A stretch of DNA of 64,000 bases from Glycomyces algeriensis (GCF_027622855.1 NZ_JAPZVR010000011.1:24881-88880), one strand, 5' to 3'; counted from the stretch's first letter, positions 1 to 8,766 are shown. A program made the numbers and translations. Notes: a model not told the origin generated them from the letters alone.

Positions 1-78
1 GCCCCCGCGCCCCCCCCCCCCCCGCCTCCCCCCCCCCCCCCCCCCGGCGGCGCCCCCCCCCCCCCGGGGGCGCCCCCG
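1..78. repeat. Poly-C low-complexity run at window edge
   Basis: Almost uninterrupted C with a few G, unlike any other part of the window. No gene or structure can be read from it. A run like this at the extreme edge is most simply a contig end with poor-quality sequence, so nothing biological should be inferred from it. Confidence 0.7.
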
Positions 79-111
79 CCTCGTGCAATCCAGGAGGGAC
101 TTCGGGTCGGA

Positions 112-1776
112 CTACAGGTCGACCACCGCCCCGCCGATCGAGACCACCAGCACGCCGCTGGAGTTGAAGCTCCAGCTCAGGCTGCCGCCGTAGGCGGAGC
201 AGCGGGAGCCGTTGGCACCGGCGTCCCACTGGTTCGAGCTGTCGGTGTTCCCGACGATCCGGTCGTTCGAGCCGCTGTCGCACGAGGTGTTCCCGCGGAA
301 GACCGAGCTGCCGGCGTCGAAGTTGAAGTTGCGCTCGCCGTTGCGGACGCTCAGGTTGTTCGAGATGGTCATGTTGCCGGGGTTCGAGTTGTAAGTGAAC
401 CCGTGCTTGCCGTTCTCGAAGGCGATGGTGCGGACCACCGTGTGGTTGACGGCGATGTCCTCGCCCCCGAGCTTGAAGCCGTTGCGGTCGCCGTTGCCGG
501 CCTGGCCGCCGTTGGAGAGCGTGCCGTTGTCGTACGCGAGCGAGTCCTCAATGGTCACCGGGCCGATCGGACCGGTGTCGCCCTTGGTGTAGAGGTCCCA
601 GCCGTCGTCGATGTTGTTGTGGGCCAGGCAGAACCGGAAGACGTTCCCGGAACCGGAGGTGAGCTTCGCGGCGAAGCCGTCCGCGTCCTCGCCGTCGGAG
701 TCGACGTTGTCGTGCGACTCGGAGCTGAGGATGAGGTTGTTCGCCGGCCACTCGCTGGAGGGCGCGCCCGCCGTGTAGCGGGCGATCTGCAGACCGGTGT
801 CGGCGTTGTGGCGGGTCACGACCCGTTCGACGATGTTGTTGCTGCCGCCGACCAGGATGCCGTTGTCGCCGGCGTGCTCGACCGTGAAGCCCTTGAAGTG
901 CCACCAGTCGCCGCCGAGCGCGATGCCGCGGTTGGCGGTGTTCTCGGCCTGCGCCGAGAAGTTGAGCACCGGCTTCTCCGAACCGTACGCGAACAGCTCC
1001 GTGCGGTTGCCCGAGGCGCCGTCCTTGCCCGGCGGGATGTCGATCGTGGTCGACAGGTTGTAGGTGCCGCCGCGCAGGTAGATGGTGCCGCCGGCGTTGA
1101 TACGGCTGATCGCCGAGGCGAGGGTCGTCGGGCTGCCGATCGAGCCGTCGGCGCTCGCGGAGCCGTTGGGAGCGGCGTAGAGCGCGTCGGAGTTCGGCGG
1201 CGGGGTGGTGGTGCCCGGGTCGGTCGGGGTGGTCGGGGGCTCCTCGGTCGGGGGCCCGGTGGTGGTGCCGCCGTCGGGCGTGCCCGCGTAGGTCTCGAAC
1301 TCGGCGATCCGCGGGGTGCCGGTGGCGCTGGTGATGACGAAGTTGATCTTCTTGGTCGAGACCGCCGAGAAGGTGATGGTGCCCGCGCCCGTGCCGGAGG
1401 CCAGCACGGACCCGTTGTCGTTGTTGACGACCTGCCAGTTCCCGATGGTGCCGCCGCCGGAGGCCGACTTGATGATCACGGTGGACACGGTCTGGGCCGT
1501 GCCCCACTTGACGGACACGCGGCCGGTGCTCCCGGCGGGCGACCAGTAGGTGCTCGCGTTCCCGTCGATGACATTGCCGTAGCTGGTGCCGCTGGCCTTG
1601 CTGGTGCCGTCGGCGCCCGCGCCGAGGCTGAGGTTGGTGCCGAGGGCCATGGTCGAGTAGGACGGGCTGTCGTTGGTCTCGGCCGCGGCCATCGTCATCG
1701 ACATGGCGGTCCCGGCGATCACCACCGCCGCGGCGGCCAGCGCCGCGCCGATCCTGAGTCTCGCTGAACGTCTCAT
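112..1776 (-). CDS. Secreted pectate lyase, polysaccharide lyase family 9, with discoidin-like domain
   Basis: A 554-aa exported enzyme expected to cleave polygalacturonate by beta-elimination outside the cell. A signal peptide (RRSARLR then a hydrophobic stretch) covers about residues 1-33. A discoidin/F5-8C-like sugar-binding domain spans about 45-165. A Pro/Thr-rich linker covers 167-197. A right-handed beta-helix catalytic domain runs from about 200 to the end. Blocks typical of the PL9 family are visible, including DADGFAAK near 364-371 and DDGWDLYTK near 390-398. I chose the ATG at 1776 because GAGAGGTAG precedes it and the signal peptide starts there; an in-frame start further upstream would spoil the signal. 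The gene runs leftward toward the window edge and has its own promoter and a LacI-type operator upstream. The family call is firm; substrate is inferred. Confidence 0.88.
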   Translation of the reverse strand: MRRSARLRIGAALAAAAVVIAGTAMSMTMAAAETNDSPSYSTMALGTNLSLGAGADGTSKASGTSYGNVIDGNASTYWSPAGSTGRVSVKWGTAQTVSTVIIKSASGGGTIGNWQVVNNDNGSVLASGTGAGTITFSAVSTKKINFVITSATGTPRIAEFETYAGTPDGGTTTGPPTEEPPTTPTDPGTTTPPPNSDALYAAPNGSASADGSIGSPTTLASAISRINAGGTIYLRGGTYNLSTTIDIPPGKDGASGNRTELFAYGSEKPVLNFSAQAENTANRGIALGGDWWHFKGFTVEHAGDNGILVGGSNNIVERVVTRHNADTGLQIARYTAGAPSSEWPANNLILSSESHDNVDSDGEDADGFAAKLTSGSGNVFRFCLAHNNIDDGWDLYTKGDTGPIGPVTIEDSLAYDNGTLSNGGQAGNGDRNGFKLGGEDIAVNHTVVRTIAFENGKHGFTYNSNPGNMTISNNLSVRNGERNFNFDAGSSVFRGNTSCDSGSNDRIVGNTDSSNQWDAGANGSRCSAYGGSLSWSFNSSGVLVVSIGGAVVDL

Positions 1777-1821
1777 CTGTGGACTACCTCTCGTGAGGGT
1801 GATATTGAGGCATTTGAATGA

Positions 1822-1850
1822 ATCTAAGGCAAGGGCTTTCAAGGAGTCAA
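1822..1850 (-). promoter_or_regulatory. Promoter of the pectate lyase gene
   Basis: Reading leftward, TTGACT (1850-1845) and TTAGAT (1827-1822) are separated by exactly 17 bases, close to the sigma-70/HrdB consensus. They sit in an AT-rich patch about 45 bases before the start codon. No transcript evidence is available here. Confidence 0.55.
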
Positions 1851-1860
1851 TGGTTTCCCC

Positions 1861-1872
1861 GCAACCGATTGC
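1861..1872. promoter_or_regulatory. LacI-type operator upstream of the pectate lyase promoter
   Basis: GCAACCGATTGC is a near-perfect palindrome (GCAA-N4-TTGC) centred about 16 bases upstream of the -35 box. It matches the core of LacI/GalR-family operators, TGCAACCGGTTGCA, known from actinomycete carbohydrate genes. Its place beside a polysaccharide lyase promoter suggests substrate-controlled expression. The cognate regulator is not in the window. Confidence 0.45.
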
Positions 1873-2255
1873 CTAAATTTTTCGCCGCCCGCCCTCACAT
1901 CGGTCCGCGGGCTCGCAGGGCCGTCGGTGGTCATCACCCCCGCGTCGATCAACCTGAGGTGGCTGGTATCCGCCCTCGACCGGTCCACCTCCCTTGCCGT
2001 GCAAGGCGATCAACCGCGTTCCGATCCCGCTCGAGCGCACGGCCCCTCGTCGCCGGGGTCGCGGACATTCGGAACCGAACTCACCTTTTACGCTGGCGTG
2101 CAGTCGATCGCGTGAGTGACCGCGAACCGGCCGACGATACGACGACTCAAGCGCGGCGTATCGGACTTCCGAGAATTCCCTCCAATGCTTCGCATCCGCG
2201 TCAGCGTAGGGAAGGCGGCCGAACGAGTCGGCCGAACCGCAGCGAGGAGGATGCC

Positions 2256-2348
2256 GTGAACACCAAGGCGATCGAATTGCGTATCCCGCTCGGGTTGCGC
2301 CTCACCGAGGTTCGCCGACCGGCCCAAGGGAGGCGAATGAACCGATGA
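2256..2348 (+). CDS. Possible 30-aa leader peptide coupled to the NlpC/P60 gene
   Basis: A GTG start is preceded by a strong ribosome site (GAGGAGG at 2244-2250, short spacer). It opens a 30-codon reading frame beginning VNTKAIELRIPLG. Its stop overlaps the next gene's start as ATGA (2345-2348), so translation may be coupled. The peptide is basic and has no recognised domain. The longer frame it belongs to, extending upstream, does not look coding. It could be a regulatory leader or chance; the overlap and ribosome site are the only support. Confidence 0.35.
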   Translation: MNTKAIELRIPLGLRLTEVRRPAQGRRMNR

Positions 2349-3319
2349 CCGCATCCGTGTTGAAGCACAACGAATCCGACCTCGACTCACAACAGCGGCA
2401 GTTCCTGGCGCGCGCTGCGACGACCCACCGGTTGACCGCGCTGGCATTGGCCCACTTCGCGGCGGCGATGGTCGTCGCAGCGGCGGCCCCCGCGCAGGCC
2501 GCCGACATCGTTCTCGCCGAAGCGGACAGCTCCGAGATCCAGGCGCACGTCGACGACCTGGTGTCAGAGCGCGCTTCCGTAGACGGCGAGATCGAACGGC
2601 TCGAAGCCGAACGTTCCGAACTGAGCGCGCTGATCGAGCGGACCATTCTGGAATTCGGCACCGTCGAAGCTCAGCTCACTCGGGCTACCGAGGTGATCAG
2701 CGCCGCGGACGACGACCTCTCCAGCAAGATCGAGCCGCTGGCGGAGCTGCGGAACGAGCAGGCATTCCGATACGAGGCGTCCGAACGGGCCGGCGAGCGA
2801 CTCGACGTGATCGCGCCGAGGATCTCGCATCTCACCGACCGGTCGGAGGACCTGTCCGCGAACATCCGCACGGCCGAGCGCGCCCTCCAGGAGGCGGAAG
2901 AGCGCGAACGCGAACGCCAGGAGACGTCCTCCCGCTCCAGTACGACTGCAGTCGAGTCCGGACGGGCCCCCGCTTCGGCGGACTCGGTCGTCGGATTCGC
3001 GTACGACCAAATCGGGAAGCCGTACGGCTCGGGCATGACCGGCCCGGACGCCTATGACTGCTCGGGCCTGGTGGTGGCCGCCTTCTCGCAATCGGGAGTG
3101 CAACTGCCCCGCACCTCCCAATCGCAATGGGCCGAGACCGCACCGGTCGGCCGCAGCGAACTGGCGCCGGGCGATCTGGTCTTCTCGCACGGCCTGGGCC
3201 ATGTCGCGATCTACATCGGTGAGAACCAGGTCATCCACGCCACCAAACCCGGGGACACCGTGAAGACCGCCTCGATCGACCACCTGCCGGTCGACGGCTA
3301 CCGGCGCGTCCGAACTTGA
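2345..3319 (+). CDS. Secreted NlpC/P60 peptidoglycan endopeptidase
   Basis: A 324-aa cell-wall hydrolase of the RipA type, expected to cut peptide bonds in peptidoglycan stems at the cell surface. A long N-region followed by a hydrophobic segment (about 30-52, ending APAQAA) forms the export signal. Residues 60-195 are heptad-rich and charged, giving a coiled coil. A Ser-rich linker leads to the NlpC/P60 domain at about 210-324. Catalytic Cys239 lies in DCSGL, His286 in GHVAIY, and the third polar residue is His298 in VIHA. Domain order coiled coil-NlpC matches actinobacterial division hydrolases. It overlaps a small upstream ORF by ATGA and ends 44 bases from convergent ku. Confidence 0.92.
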   Translation: MTASVLKHNESDLDSQQRQFLARAATTHRLTALALAHFAAAMVVAAAAPAQAADIVLAEADSSEIQAHVDDLVSERASVDGEIERLEAERSELSALIERTILEFGTVEAQLTRATEVISAADDDLSSKIEPLAELRNEQAFRYEASERAGERLDVIAPRISHLTDRSEDLSANIRTAERALQEAEERERERQETSSRSSTTAVESGRAPASADSVVGFAYDQIGKPYGSGMTGPDAYDCSGLVVAAFSQSGVQLPRTSQSQWAETAPVGRSELAPGDLVFSHGLGHVAIYIGENQVIHATKPGDTVKTASIDHLPVDGYRRVRT

Positions 3320-3363
3320 CGCCGAAGCCGAAGTATCCCGGCGCCATCAGCGCTGAGGGCGGT

Positions 3364-4245
3364 TCACGAGCTGCTGCGCTTGCGGGCCGCGGCTTTCGTG
3401 GTCTTCTTCGCGGCCGTCCTCCGCGTGGCCTTCTTCGCCGCCTTCTTGGCGGTCCGCTTCCGCGCGGTCGCCGGAGGCTTGCGGCCGGGATCGGCGGCCT
3501 CCACCGACCGCTGCAGGGCATCCAGAATGTTCGTGACCTTCGCCTGCGGCTTCGGCTTCCCCTTCGGCACCGGACGACCAGCGGCTTTCGCTTCGATGAG
3601 TTCGTCCAGTGCCGCCTGGTACTCATCGGAGTACTGCTCCGGGTCCCAGTCGCCGGTGCGCATGTCGATGAGCATCTGCGCCATCTCAAGCTCGGCTTTG
3701 TCGGCCTTCGCGTCCGCGCCGGTGATCTCGGGTATGCGGACTTCATCGGCCCACAGCAGCCGGTCCAGAACGAGTACCTCACCGGCAGGTCTGATGATCG
3801 CGAGCGATTCGCGCTGGCGCAGCGTGATCGTCACGAGCGCGACCAGGCCCTTCTCGGCCATCGCGTCCCGCAGGACCAGGTACGGGCCGGTGCCTTCCGC
3901 TCCGGGGCCGAGGTAGTACGCCTTGTCGTAGAGGATCGGGTCGACCTGGCCTTCTTTGACGAACATGAGCACGTCGACATGCTTCGACGAGCGCACCGGC
4001 AGGGACGCCAGGTCGTCCTCGTCGAGGAGGACCAGGTTCCCGTCGCCGTCTTCGACACCTTTGCGGATTTCATCGGCGTCCACGGGTTCATCGTCGAGTT
4101 CGCAGACTTTCTCGTACCGGATGCGGCCGCCGTCGTCCGCGTGGAACTGGCGCATGGCGCGGTCATGGCTGCCTGTGGCCGCGTACACCTTGACGGGGAT
4201 CCTGACCAGGCCCATCTCGATCGTCGTGTTCAGCATCGACCGCAT
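3364..4245 (-). CDS. ku: Ku homodimer, end-binding protein of bacterial non-homologous end joining
   Basis: A 293-aa Ku-core protein that threads onto double-strand DNA ends and recruits LigD. The N-terminus (MRSMLNTTIEMGLVRIPVK) matches the family signature, so the ATG at 4245 is chosen over an 88-codon upstream extension that is Arg-rich shadow sequence. The core ends near residue 245. The tail is Lys/Ala/Arg-rich with AKKA-type repeats, the extended basic C-terminus seen in many actinobacterial Ku proteins. No ligase gene is adjacent; a LigD polymerase-domain gene lies at 36059-36967. It is convergent with the NlpC/P60 gene. Confidence 0.93.
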   Translation of the reverse strand: MRSMLNTTIEMGLVRIPVKVYAATGSHDRAMRQFHADDGGRIRYEKVCELDDEPVDADEIRKGVEDGDGNLVLLDEDDLASLPVRSSKHVDVLMFVKEGQVDPILYDKAYYLGPGAEGTGPYLVLRDAMAEKGLVALVTITLRQRESLAIIRPAGEVLVLDRLLWADEVRIPEITGADAKADKAELEMAQMLIDMRTGDWDPEQYSDEYQAALDELIEAKAAGRPVPKGKPKPQAKVTNILDALQRSVEAADPGRKPPATARKRTAKKAAKKATRRTAAKKTTKAAARKRSSS

Positions 4246-4358
4246 GAACCCAGGATGACAGCGGGACTGCAGGGGCGGAGGTGAAACATGAGTTTTCGTC
4301 GGCGGTGCGGTCCTATGAGCGGACTCAGGGCAGCGCGTCCCGGGCCGAGTGCCGGGAG

Positions 4359-4982
4359 TCAGGCTGGTGCGCCGCTGTGTGCCTGCACGAGGGTGCGGGC
4401 GCCGAGCGCGATGAGCACCGCGCCGCCGATCGTGTCGAAGGCCCTTCGCGGCAGGGCGAGTGCGCGTTTTCCAAGCGAGCGGAGCGCGGTCGCGCCGAGC
4501 GTCAGCCACAGCACCGTGAGCGCGGCGTGGACGGCGGCGAGGGCGATCAGGTTCGCGGCGGTGAAGGTCCGGTGGTCGAGGAACTGCGGCGCGAGTGTGA
4601 GGTAGACGGCCGCGGCCTTCGGGTTGAGCAGGTTGGCCAGATATGCGGTCCGGATGCGGAGCCGGGGGCCGGCCGAAGCCTCAGGTGCCGTCGCTGCGTG
4701 GTCCCGCCGGGCGATCGTCACGATGCCGAGCGCGATGAGATAGGCCGCCCCGGCGAACTGCACTGCGCGGTACAGCTCGGCGGACTGCATCACCAGCGCC
4801 GAGAGGCCGCAGGCCGCGAGGACCGCGTGGGTGAGGATGCCTGCTGCGGTCCCTGCCGCGACGCGGCGGACCACTCCGCGCTCGTCGCCGAGGACGTGCG
4901 TCGCCATGAGTGTGAAGCTGGCGCCGGGGGTGACCACGATGGGCACGATCGCCAGCGCGAAAGCGAACAGCGCCTCAGGCAT
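4359..4982 (-). CDS. LysE/RhtB-family amino-acid exporter
   Basis: A 207-aa integral membrane protein with about six hydrophobic helices. The N-terminal pattern PEALFAFALAIVPIVVTPGAS, carrying the TPG signature, and the NLLNPKAAAVYLTLAPQF segment are typical of LysE/RhtB transporters, which export amino acids or homoserine lactones. Its start overlaps the stop of the upstream metallophosphoesterase by one base (TGATG), so the two are probably co-transcribed. The substrate cannot be told from sequence. Confidence 0.85.
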   Translation of the reverse strand: MPEALFAFALAIVPIVVTPGASFTLMATHVLGDERGVVRRVAAGTAAGILTHAVLAACGLSALVMQSAELYRAVQFAGAAYLIALGIVTIARRDHAATAPEASAGPRLRIRTAYLANLLNPKAAAVYLTLAPQFLDHRTFTAANLIALAAVHAALTVLWLTLGATALRSLGKRALALPRRAFDTIGGAVLIALGARTLVQAHSGAPA

Positions 4983-5698
4983 CAGGACGCGAAGTGGAAG
5001 GAGGAGGTGACGGTCCCGTCTTGGTCGAACCGGTGCAGGGCCAGGCCGGGCGGGTGCTCGCGGTCGGTCAGCGGCGAGTGGTCGGGGTCGGTGCGGAGCG
5101 CGGAGACGATGCCCGGTGCCATCAGTAGCGGGACGCCTGCGAACGTGGAGGACACGGGCGTGTGGGCGTGTCCGCAGAGGATCGCGGCGACTGTGCCGAT
5201 GCGCGCGACGAGGTCGGCCAGCGCTTCCGGGTTGACCAGCGGCATCGAGTCGATGTAGGCGTGGCCGATCCGGATGGGCGGCTGATGGAAGGCGAGCACG
5301 GTGGCGCCGGCTCCTTCGGCGCGGGCCGCGGCGAGTTCGGCGGTCTCGGGGCGGAGCTCGCCGTGGTCGCTGCCGGGCACGGTGACGTCGATGCCGATGA
5401 TCCGCGCGTCGCCGACGTCGAGCGTGTTCACCGGGCGGCCGTCTGCGAAAGCGTCGGCGAAGCGGCCGGCGTGGTCGTGGTTGCCCGGTGCGGCGAGCCA
5501 GGGCTCGTGTCCGTCCAGCACCGCACGGAACTGGTCGTACGCCGCGGTGGTGCCGGTGTCGGCCACGTCGCCGGTGATCACGATCGCGTCGGGCCGCCGC
5601 GAGGCGGGCAGGAGCTCGAGGACGGCGCGGAGCCGTTCGGCGCGTTCAGGTTCGCCGTCGAGGTGAGGGTCGCTGAGGTGGAGGAGGGTGAGACTCAT
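4982..5698 (-). CDS. Calcineurin-like metallophosphoesterase (CpdA type)
   Basis: A 238-aa cytoplasmic phosphoesterase. The metal-binding motifs appear in order: DPHLDG near residue 10, GDVADTG near 43, GNHDHAG near 72, HQPP near 139 and GHAHTP near 177. This set matches the CpdA/class III cyclic-nucleotide phosphodiesterase branch; a cAMP role is possible but not shown. It is translationally coupled to the LysE-type exporter downstream. It is divergent from the CGNR gene, with an unusually AT-rich 47-base gap between them that must hold both promoters. Confidence 0.85.
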   Translation of the reverse strand: MSLTLLHLSDPHLDGEPERAERLRAVLELLPASRRPDAIVITGDVADTGTTAAYDQFRAVLDGHEPWLAAPGNHDHAGRFADAFADGRPVNTLDVGDARIIGIDVTVPGSDHGELRPETAELAAARAEGAGATVLAFHQPPIRIGHAYIDSMPLVNPEALADLVARIGTVAAILCGHAHTPVSSTFAGVPLLMAPGIVSALRTDPDHSPLTDREHPPGLALHRFDQDGTVTSSFHFAS

Positions 5699-5745
5699 GT
5701 GCGCTACGCTAACACTAAATCTTTATTTACCGTTAGGTGGTGCAT

Positions 5746-6324
5746 ATGCCCTCGCTTCCAAGTGGTGCCGACGGCAGGACCGCGCTCGCTCTCGTCGGCA
5801 CCATCGCGCACGACGGCGAGGGCGGGGTCGCCGACCACTTCGCCGAGGACCGGGAAGTCGACGCGTGGCTCGCCGAGCACTTCCCCGGACTGGCGCCGCG
5901 CCACCATGACGAGGCCGAGCGGCTGCGCGCCATCCGGTTCGCCGCGCGCTCGGCGTTCGCGGCCGCGGTGGCCCCGCACCCGGCCAGCCGGGTCGAGCGG
6001 CAGCGCCGCATGAGCGATCGCGAGGCGGGTGAGCTGCTCACCGCCGCCTTGGTGGCACTCGATGCCAAGCCGGCCTTCGTGATCGGCGAGAACGGCGTCA
6101 GCATGGCACTAGCGACCACGGCGACCGGTCAGACGTTGGTGGAGGGCAGCCTGGCGCTCGCTGTGTCCGACTTCCTCACTGGTCCGCTGGCGACGCGGCT
6201 GCGCTCGTGCCAAGCGCCGCGGTGCGTGCGGTACTTCGTGCAGGAACACGGACGCCAGCAGTGGTGCAAGGCCTCGTGCGGCAACCGCGCCCGCGCGGCC
6301 CGCTTCGCCGAACGGCGCCGCTGA
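5746..6324 (+). CDS. CGNR zinc-finger / ABATE-domain regulator
   Basis: A 192-aa protein. The C-terminal zinc finger reads CQAPRC, a spacer, then WCKASCGNRARAARF at about 160-188, the CGNR signature. The N-terminal part is a helical stress-sensor-like ABATE region. Members are presumed transcription regulators. I chose the ATG at 5746, with AGGTGG about 5 bases upstream; two GTG codons just before it are possible alternatives. It is divergent from the metallophosphoesterase gene, which it may control. Confidence 0.82.
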   Translation: MPSLPSGADGRTALALVGTIAHDGEGGVADHFAEDREVDAWLAEHFPGLAPRHHDEAERLRAIRFAARSAFAAAVAPHPASRVERQRRMSDREAGELLTAALVALDAKPAFVIGENGVSMALATTATGQTLVEGSLALAVSDFLTGPLATRLRSCQAPRCVRYFVQEHGRQQWCKASCGNRARAARFAERRR

Positions 6325-6719
6325 ACCCGCGCCGGCGTGACCGACCGCAAACCGGCGGGCCGCGCCGTTGCCAACCCAGCGCCATCCGCGTTGCGGCCCA
6401 GAGGACCCGGTCGCTGCGGGAACGGGACCTGGAGGCCGAGCGAGGTCTCGTCAGGCCCCAGGCCTGCAGGGAAGCGCTGCCCCTGATGGGCCGGAGGCGT
6501 GCCCGGCCTCGGTCGCCGCCACCGCACCCGTCGAGTTCGAAGCCCTGCACCGGCTAGAGTTCACCGGATCCGCAGGGCGAGCGCGACTCCTGTTCCGACC
6601 CCTCCAGGTTGCAGGTGTGCAAGGTGTTGTGGCGCCTCGCCCGCGGCGGTCGAGCGGTCCGTCACCTGGCCTTCCGGCTCACCGCTGCCTGCCGCGATGA
6701 CATGAAGAAGGAGCGTCGG
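6325..6719. other. Intergenic stretch without a recognisable gene
   Basis: About 395 bases. Frames on both strands give only Arg/Pro/Gly-rich shadow translations with no start and ribosome-site combination. The last 20 bases hold the ribosome site of the next gene. No RNA gene or repeat was recognised. Confidence 0.5.
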
Positions 6720-8642
6720 ATGAGTTCGGTCGAGTTCGCCCGCGAGAACCGGTGGCTGCCGCGCGTGCTGCGGCAGGACGGGGAGCTGGCCCTCGAGGTC
6801 GTCGGCGGCGCCGACGCGCTGCACGACCCGCGGGTCTTCACCTTCCCGGTAGGTGAGGCGCACCTCGCGGTGCTCCGCGACGACCTCGCCAGGCACCTGA
6901 TCCTCTTGAGCGCGCTGCTGCCGCTGTGCCATGCGGCCGGCGTCAGCGGTCCGCTCGATGAGGACGCGGCCGCCGCACTCCTCGACCCGATCCTCCTCGC
7001 CGATCCCGATGACGTGGACGCGTTCCTCGACCGGGCCGGATACGACCGGGTGCAGCTCGTCGCGTACGGCGCGGACGTCGTCCTGCTCGACGGCGGCCGG
7101 GTCCTCGCATCGATGGGCGCGGCCCGCGAGGCCGCCGACTGGAGCCGGGCGCAGGAGTACGAAGCGGACCGCGACCGCGCCCGGCGCGGCGTCGCGCTCT
7201 CCCCGCTCGACGCCGCCGTCCTGAAGTACACCGGCCAGTACCTGCACCGCTCGACGATCCCGCGCCGCAACCCGCAGACGGTCGACCCCGAACTGCTCCC
7301 CGAGGTGCTCGAGGTGATCGGCGCCGCGGAGCGGGCCTGCGCGGGGATGGCGATCGCCCGTGATGCGCGCAGGGGCAGCACCGGCACTGACAAGCAGGAC
7401 TGGAACCGGATGGAGGAGGCGGCCGGTGCGGCGGTGCGGGGAGCGCATCCCGGCCTCGCCGAAGACACGGTGCACACCGTGAGCTTCCTGATCTGCTCCG
7501 AGGCCGCCGCCGACGCCCGAAAGCGGCCCTTCGACGCCGAAGCCGACCGCCTCGACGGGGCCGCCGCGGCGCGGGCACTCGCCTTCTCCGATGACAAGGA
7601 CGCCGAGCAGACGTGGACCCCGGGCTCGCCCCGCGCCGCCGCCGAGGAGTTCTGGCAGTTCGTGGCCGAACGATACGGCTCCGGCAACCAGGTGTTCACC
7701 ATCGAGGACGAAGCGCAGGGCGAAGGGGTCCAGCTGTTCTTCTACGCCGACGCCATCGCCCGGATCACGACCGCCACGCCGGCCGACGGCGAGACGGAGG
7801 CGGTGTACCGGGCCGAGTACAGCCTGGTCGACGACCTCGGTCATTTCCGAGCCCTGGTGCGCGGGTTCGTGGACGGCGGATGCGCCGCACTGGACGGGCT
7901 CGGGCGCTGGCTGCCGGACGCCGAGGAGTTCGAGCAGGCCCGCCGGCGCCGCGACGAGGCGGCCCGGCAAGGCGCGAGCGGCGCAGGCGGCGAGCCCGCC
8001 CCCGGCGCCGAGACACACCGGTACGTCTTTCGCGACGATGCGGGCAACGAGGAGCAGGCGTCCGTGCGTCACCCCCAGGAGGGCTATGTCGCCTTCTCGG
8101 CGTTCTTCAAGGACCGCGCCGGCGAGGCCGTCACCATCGAGGACCGGACGTCGGGCGAAAGCCTCGTGCTCATGCCCGGGCGGAGCGTGATCGCCCGGAT
8201 CGAAGGGGGCGAAGGTTCTCGGACCGAATACCTCAAAGTCGACCGCGTCAACGCGTACATGCCCGCCGCGATGCGGTTCTTCGAGAACGGATTCGCAGGG
8301 CTGCGCCTTTTCGGACAGTGGATGCCCAGTCTCGAAGACCTCGAAGCCGCACCCGAGGCCCGCGGGCGGGCCCGGGCCGCAGCCATCACGACGGCGTCCG
8401 CAGCGATCGAGGAGGTAGCCCGGATCTGGGCCGATTCGGGCATCGTCGACCCGAGCGACCAGTGCTACGTCTTCTTCGAATCGGACAGCTTGGAGGAGCA
8501 CCAGGCTGAGCGGGCCGAGCTGCTCGAACTGATCGGGTTCCTCGACCTCGAGCGAGTCGACCCGCCCGCCGAGGCGGACGACGGCGAGGTCTGGGTGCGC
8601 ACCGACCCGCGCCTCGACACCGAGTTCGAGCGGTGGACGTGA
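6720..8642 (+). CDS. Unrecognised 640-aa cytoplasmic protein with an internal duplication
   Basis: An acidic soluble protein with no signal peptide or membrane segment, and no family I can name. Two repeat units are visible. One holds TIEDEAQGEGVQLFFYADAI near residue 325, followed by DGLGRWLPDAEEFEQA near 395. The other holds TIEDRTSGESLVLMPGRSVI near 470, followed by RLFGQWMPSLEDLEAA near 530. Each unit therefore pairs a beta-rich segment with a helical W-P-x-x-E-[DE]-x-E cap. The ATG at 6720 follows AAGAAGGAG with good spacing; the longer upstream frame lacks a ribosome site. Neighbours give no functional hint. Confidence 0.8.
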   Translation: MSSVEFARENRWLPRVLRQDGELALEVVGGADALHDPRVFTFPVGEAHLAVLRDDLARHLILLSALLPLCHAAGVSGPLDEDAAAALLDPILLADPDDVDAFLDRAGYDRVQLVAYGADVVLLDGGRVLASMGAAREAADWSRAQEYEADRDRARRGVALSPLDAAVLKYTGQYLHRSTIPRRNPQTVDPELLPEVLEVIGAAERACAGMAIARDARRGSTGTDKQDWNRMEEAAGAAVRGAHPGLAEDTVHTVSFLICSEAAADARKRPFDAEADRLDGAAAARALAFSDDKDAEQTWTPGSPRAAAEEFWQFVAERYGSGNQVFTIEDEAQGEGVQLFFYADAIARITTATPADGETEAVYRAEYSLVDDLGHFRALVRGFVDGGCAALDGLGRWLPDAEEFEQARRRRDEAARQGASGAGGEPAPGAETHRYVFRDDAGNEEQASVRHPQEGYVAFSAFFKDRAGEAVTIEDRTSGESLVLMPGRSVIARIEGGEGSRTEYLKVDRVNAYMPAAMRFFENGFAGLRLFGQWMPSLEDLEAAPEARGRARAAAITTASAAIEEVARIWADSGIVDPSDQCYVFFESDSLEEHQAERAELLELIGFLDLERVDPPAEADDGEVWVRTDPRLDTEFERWT

Positions 8643-8709
8643 CGCGGGAGCCCTGAACGAGCCGGACCCTCGCAGACCCGTAGCGACGAATTCGCGTCTC
8701 GCCGTGGGT

Positions 8710-8766
8710 ATGTACTCCTGAACCCCGAACGGGGTCCGCGAAAGCGCAAGCTGAACAGGAGTACAT
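8710..8766 (+). other. Three-way-junction-like structured element
   Basis: Perfect 11-base arms ATGTACTCCTG (8710-8720) and CAGGAGTACAT (8756-8766) close a loop containing a hairpin ACCCC-GAAC-GGGGT (8722-8735) and a shorter CGC-GAAA-GCG hairpin with a GNRA tetraloop (8737-8746). The element lies between two convergent genes and has no T-tract, so it is not a classical terminator. The right arm carries AGGAG before an ATG at 8769 that opens an 11-codon frame. Function unknown. Confidence 0.5.

Noticed and set aside
1877-2255. Possible c-di-AMP (ydaO) riboswitch upstream of the NlpC/P60 gene
   Set aside because: This riboswitch class is frequent before such genes, but none of its conserved strings could be found here.
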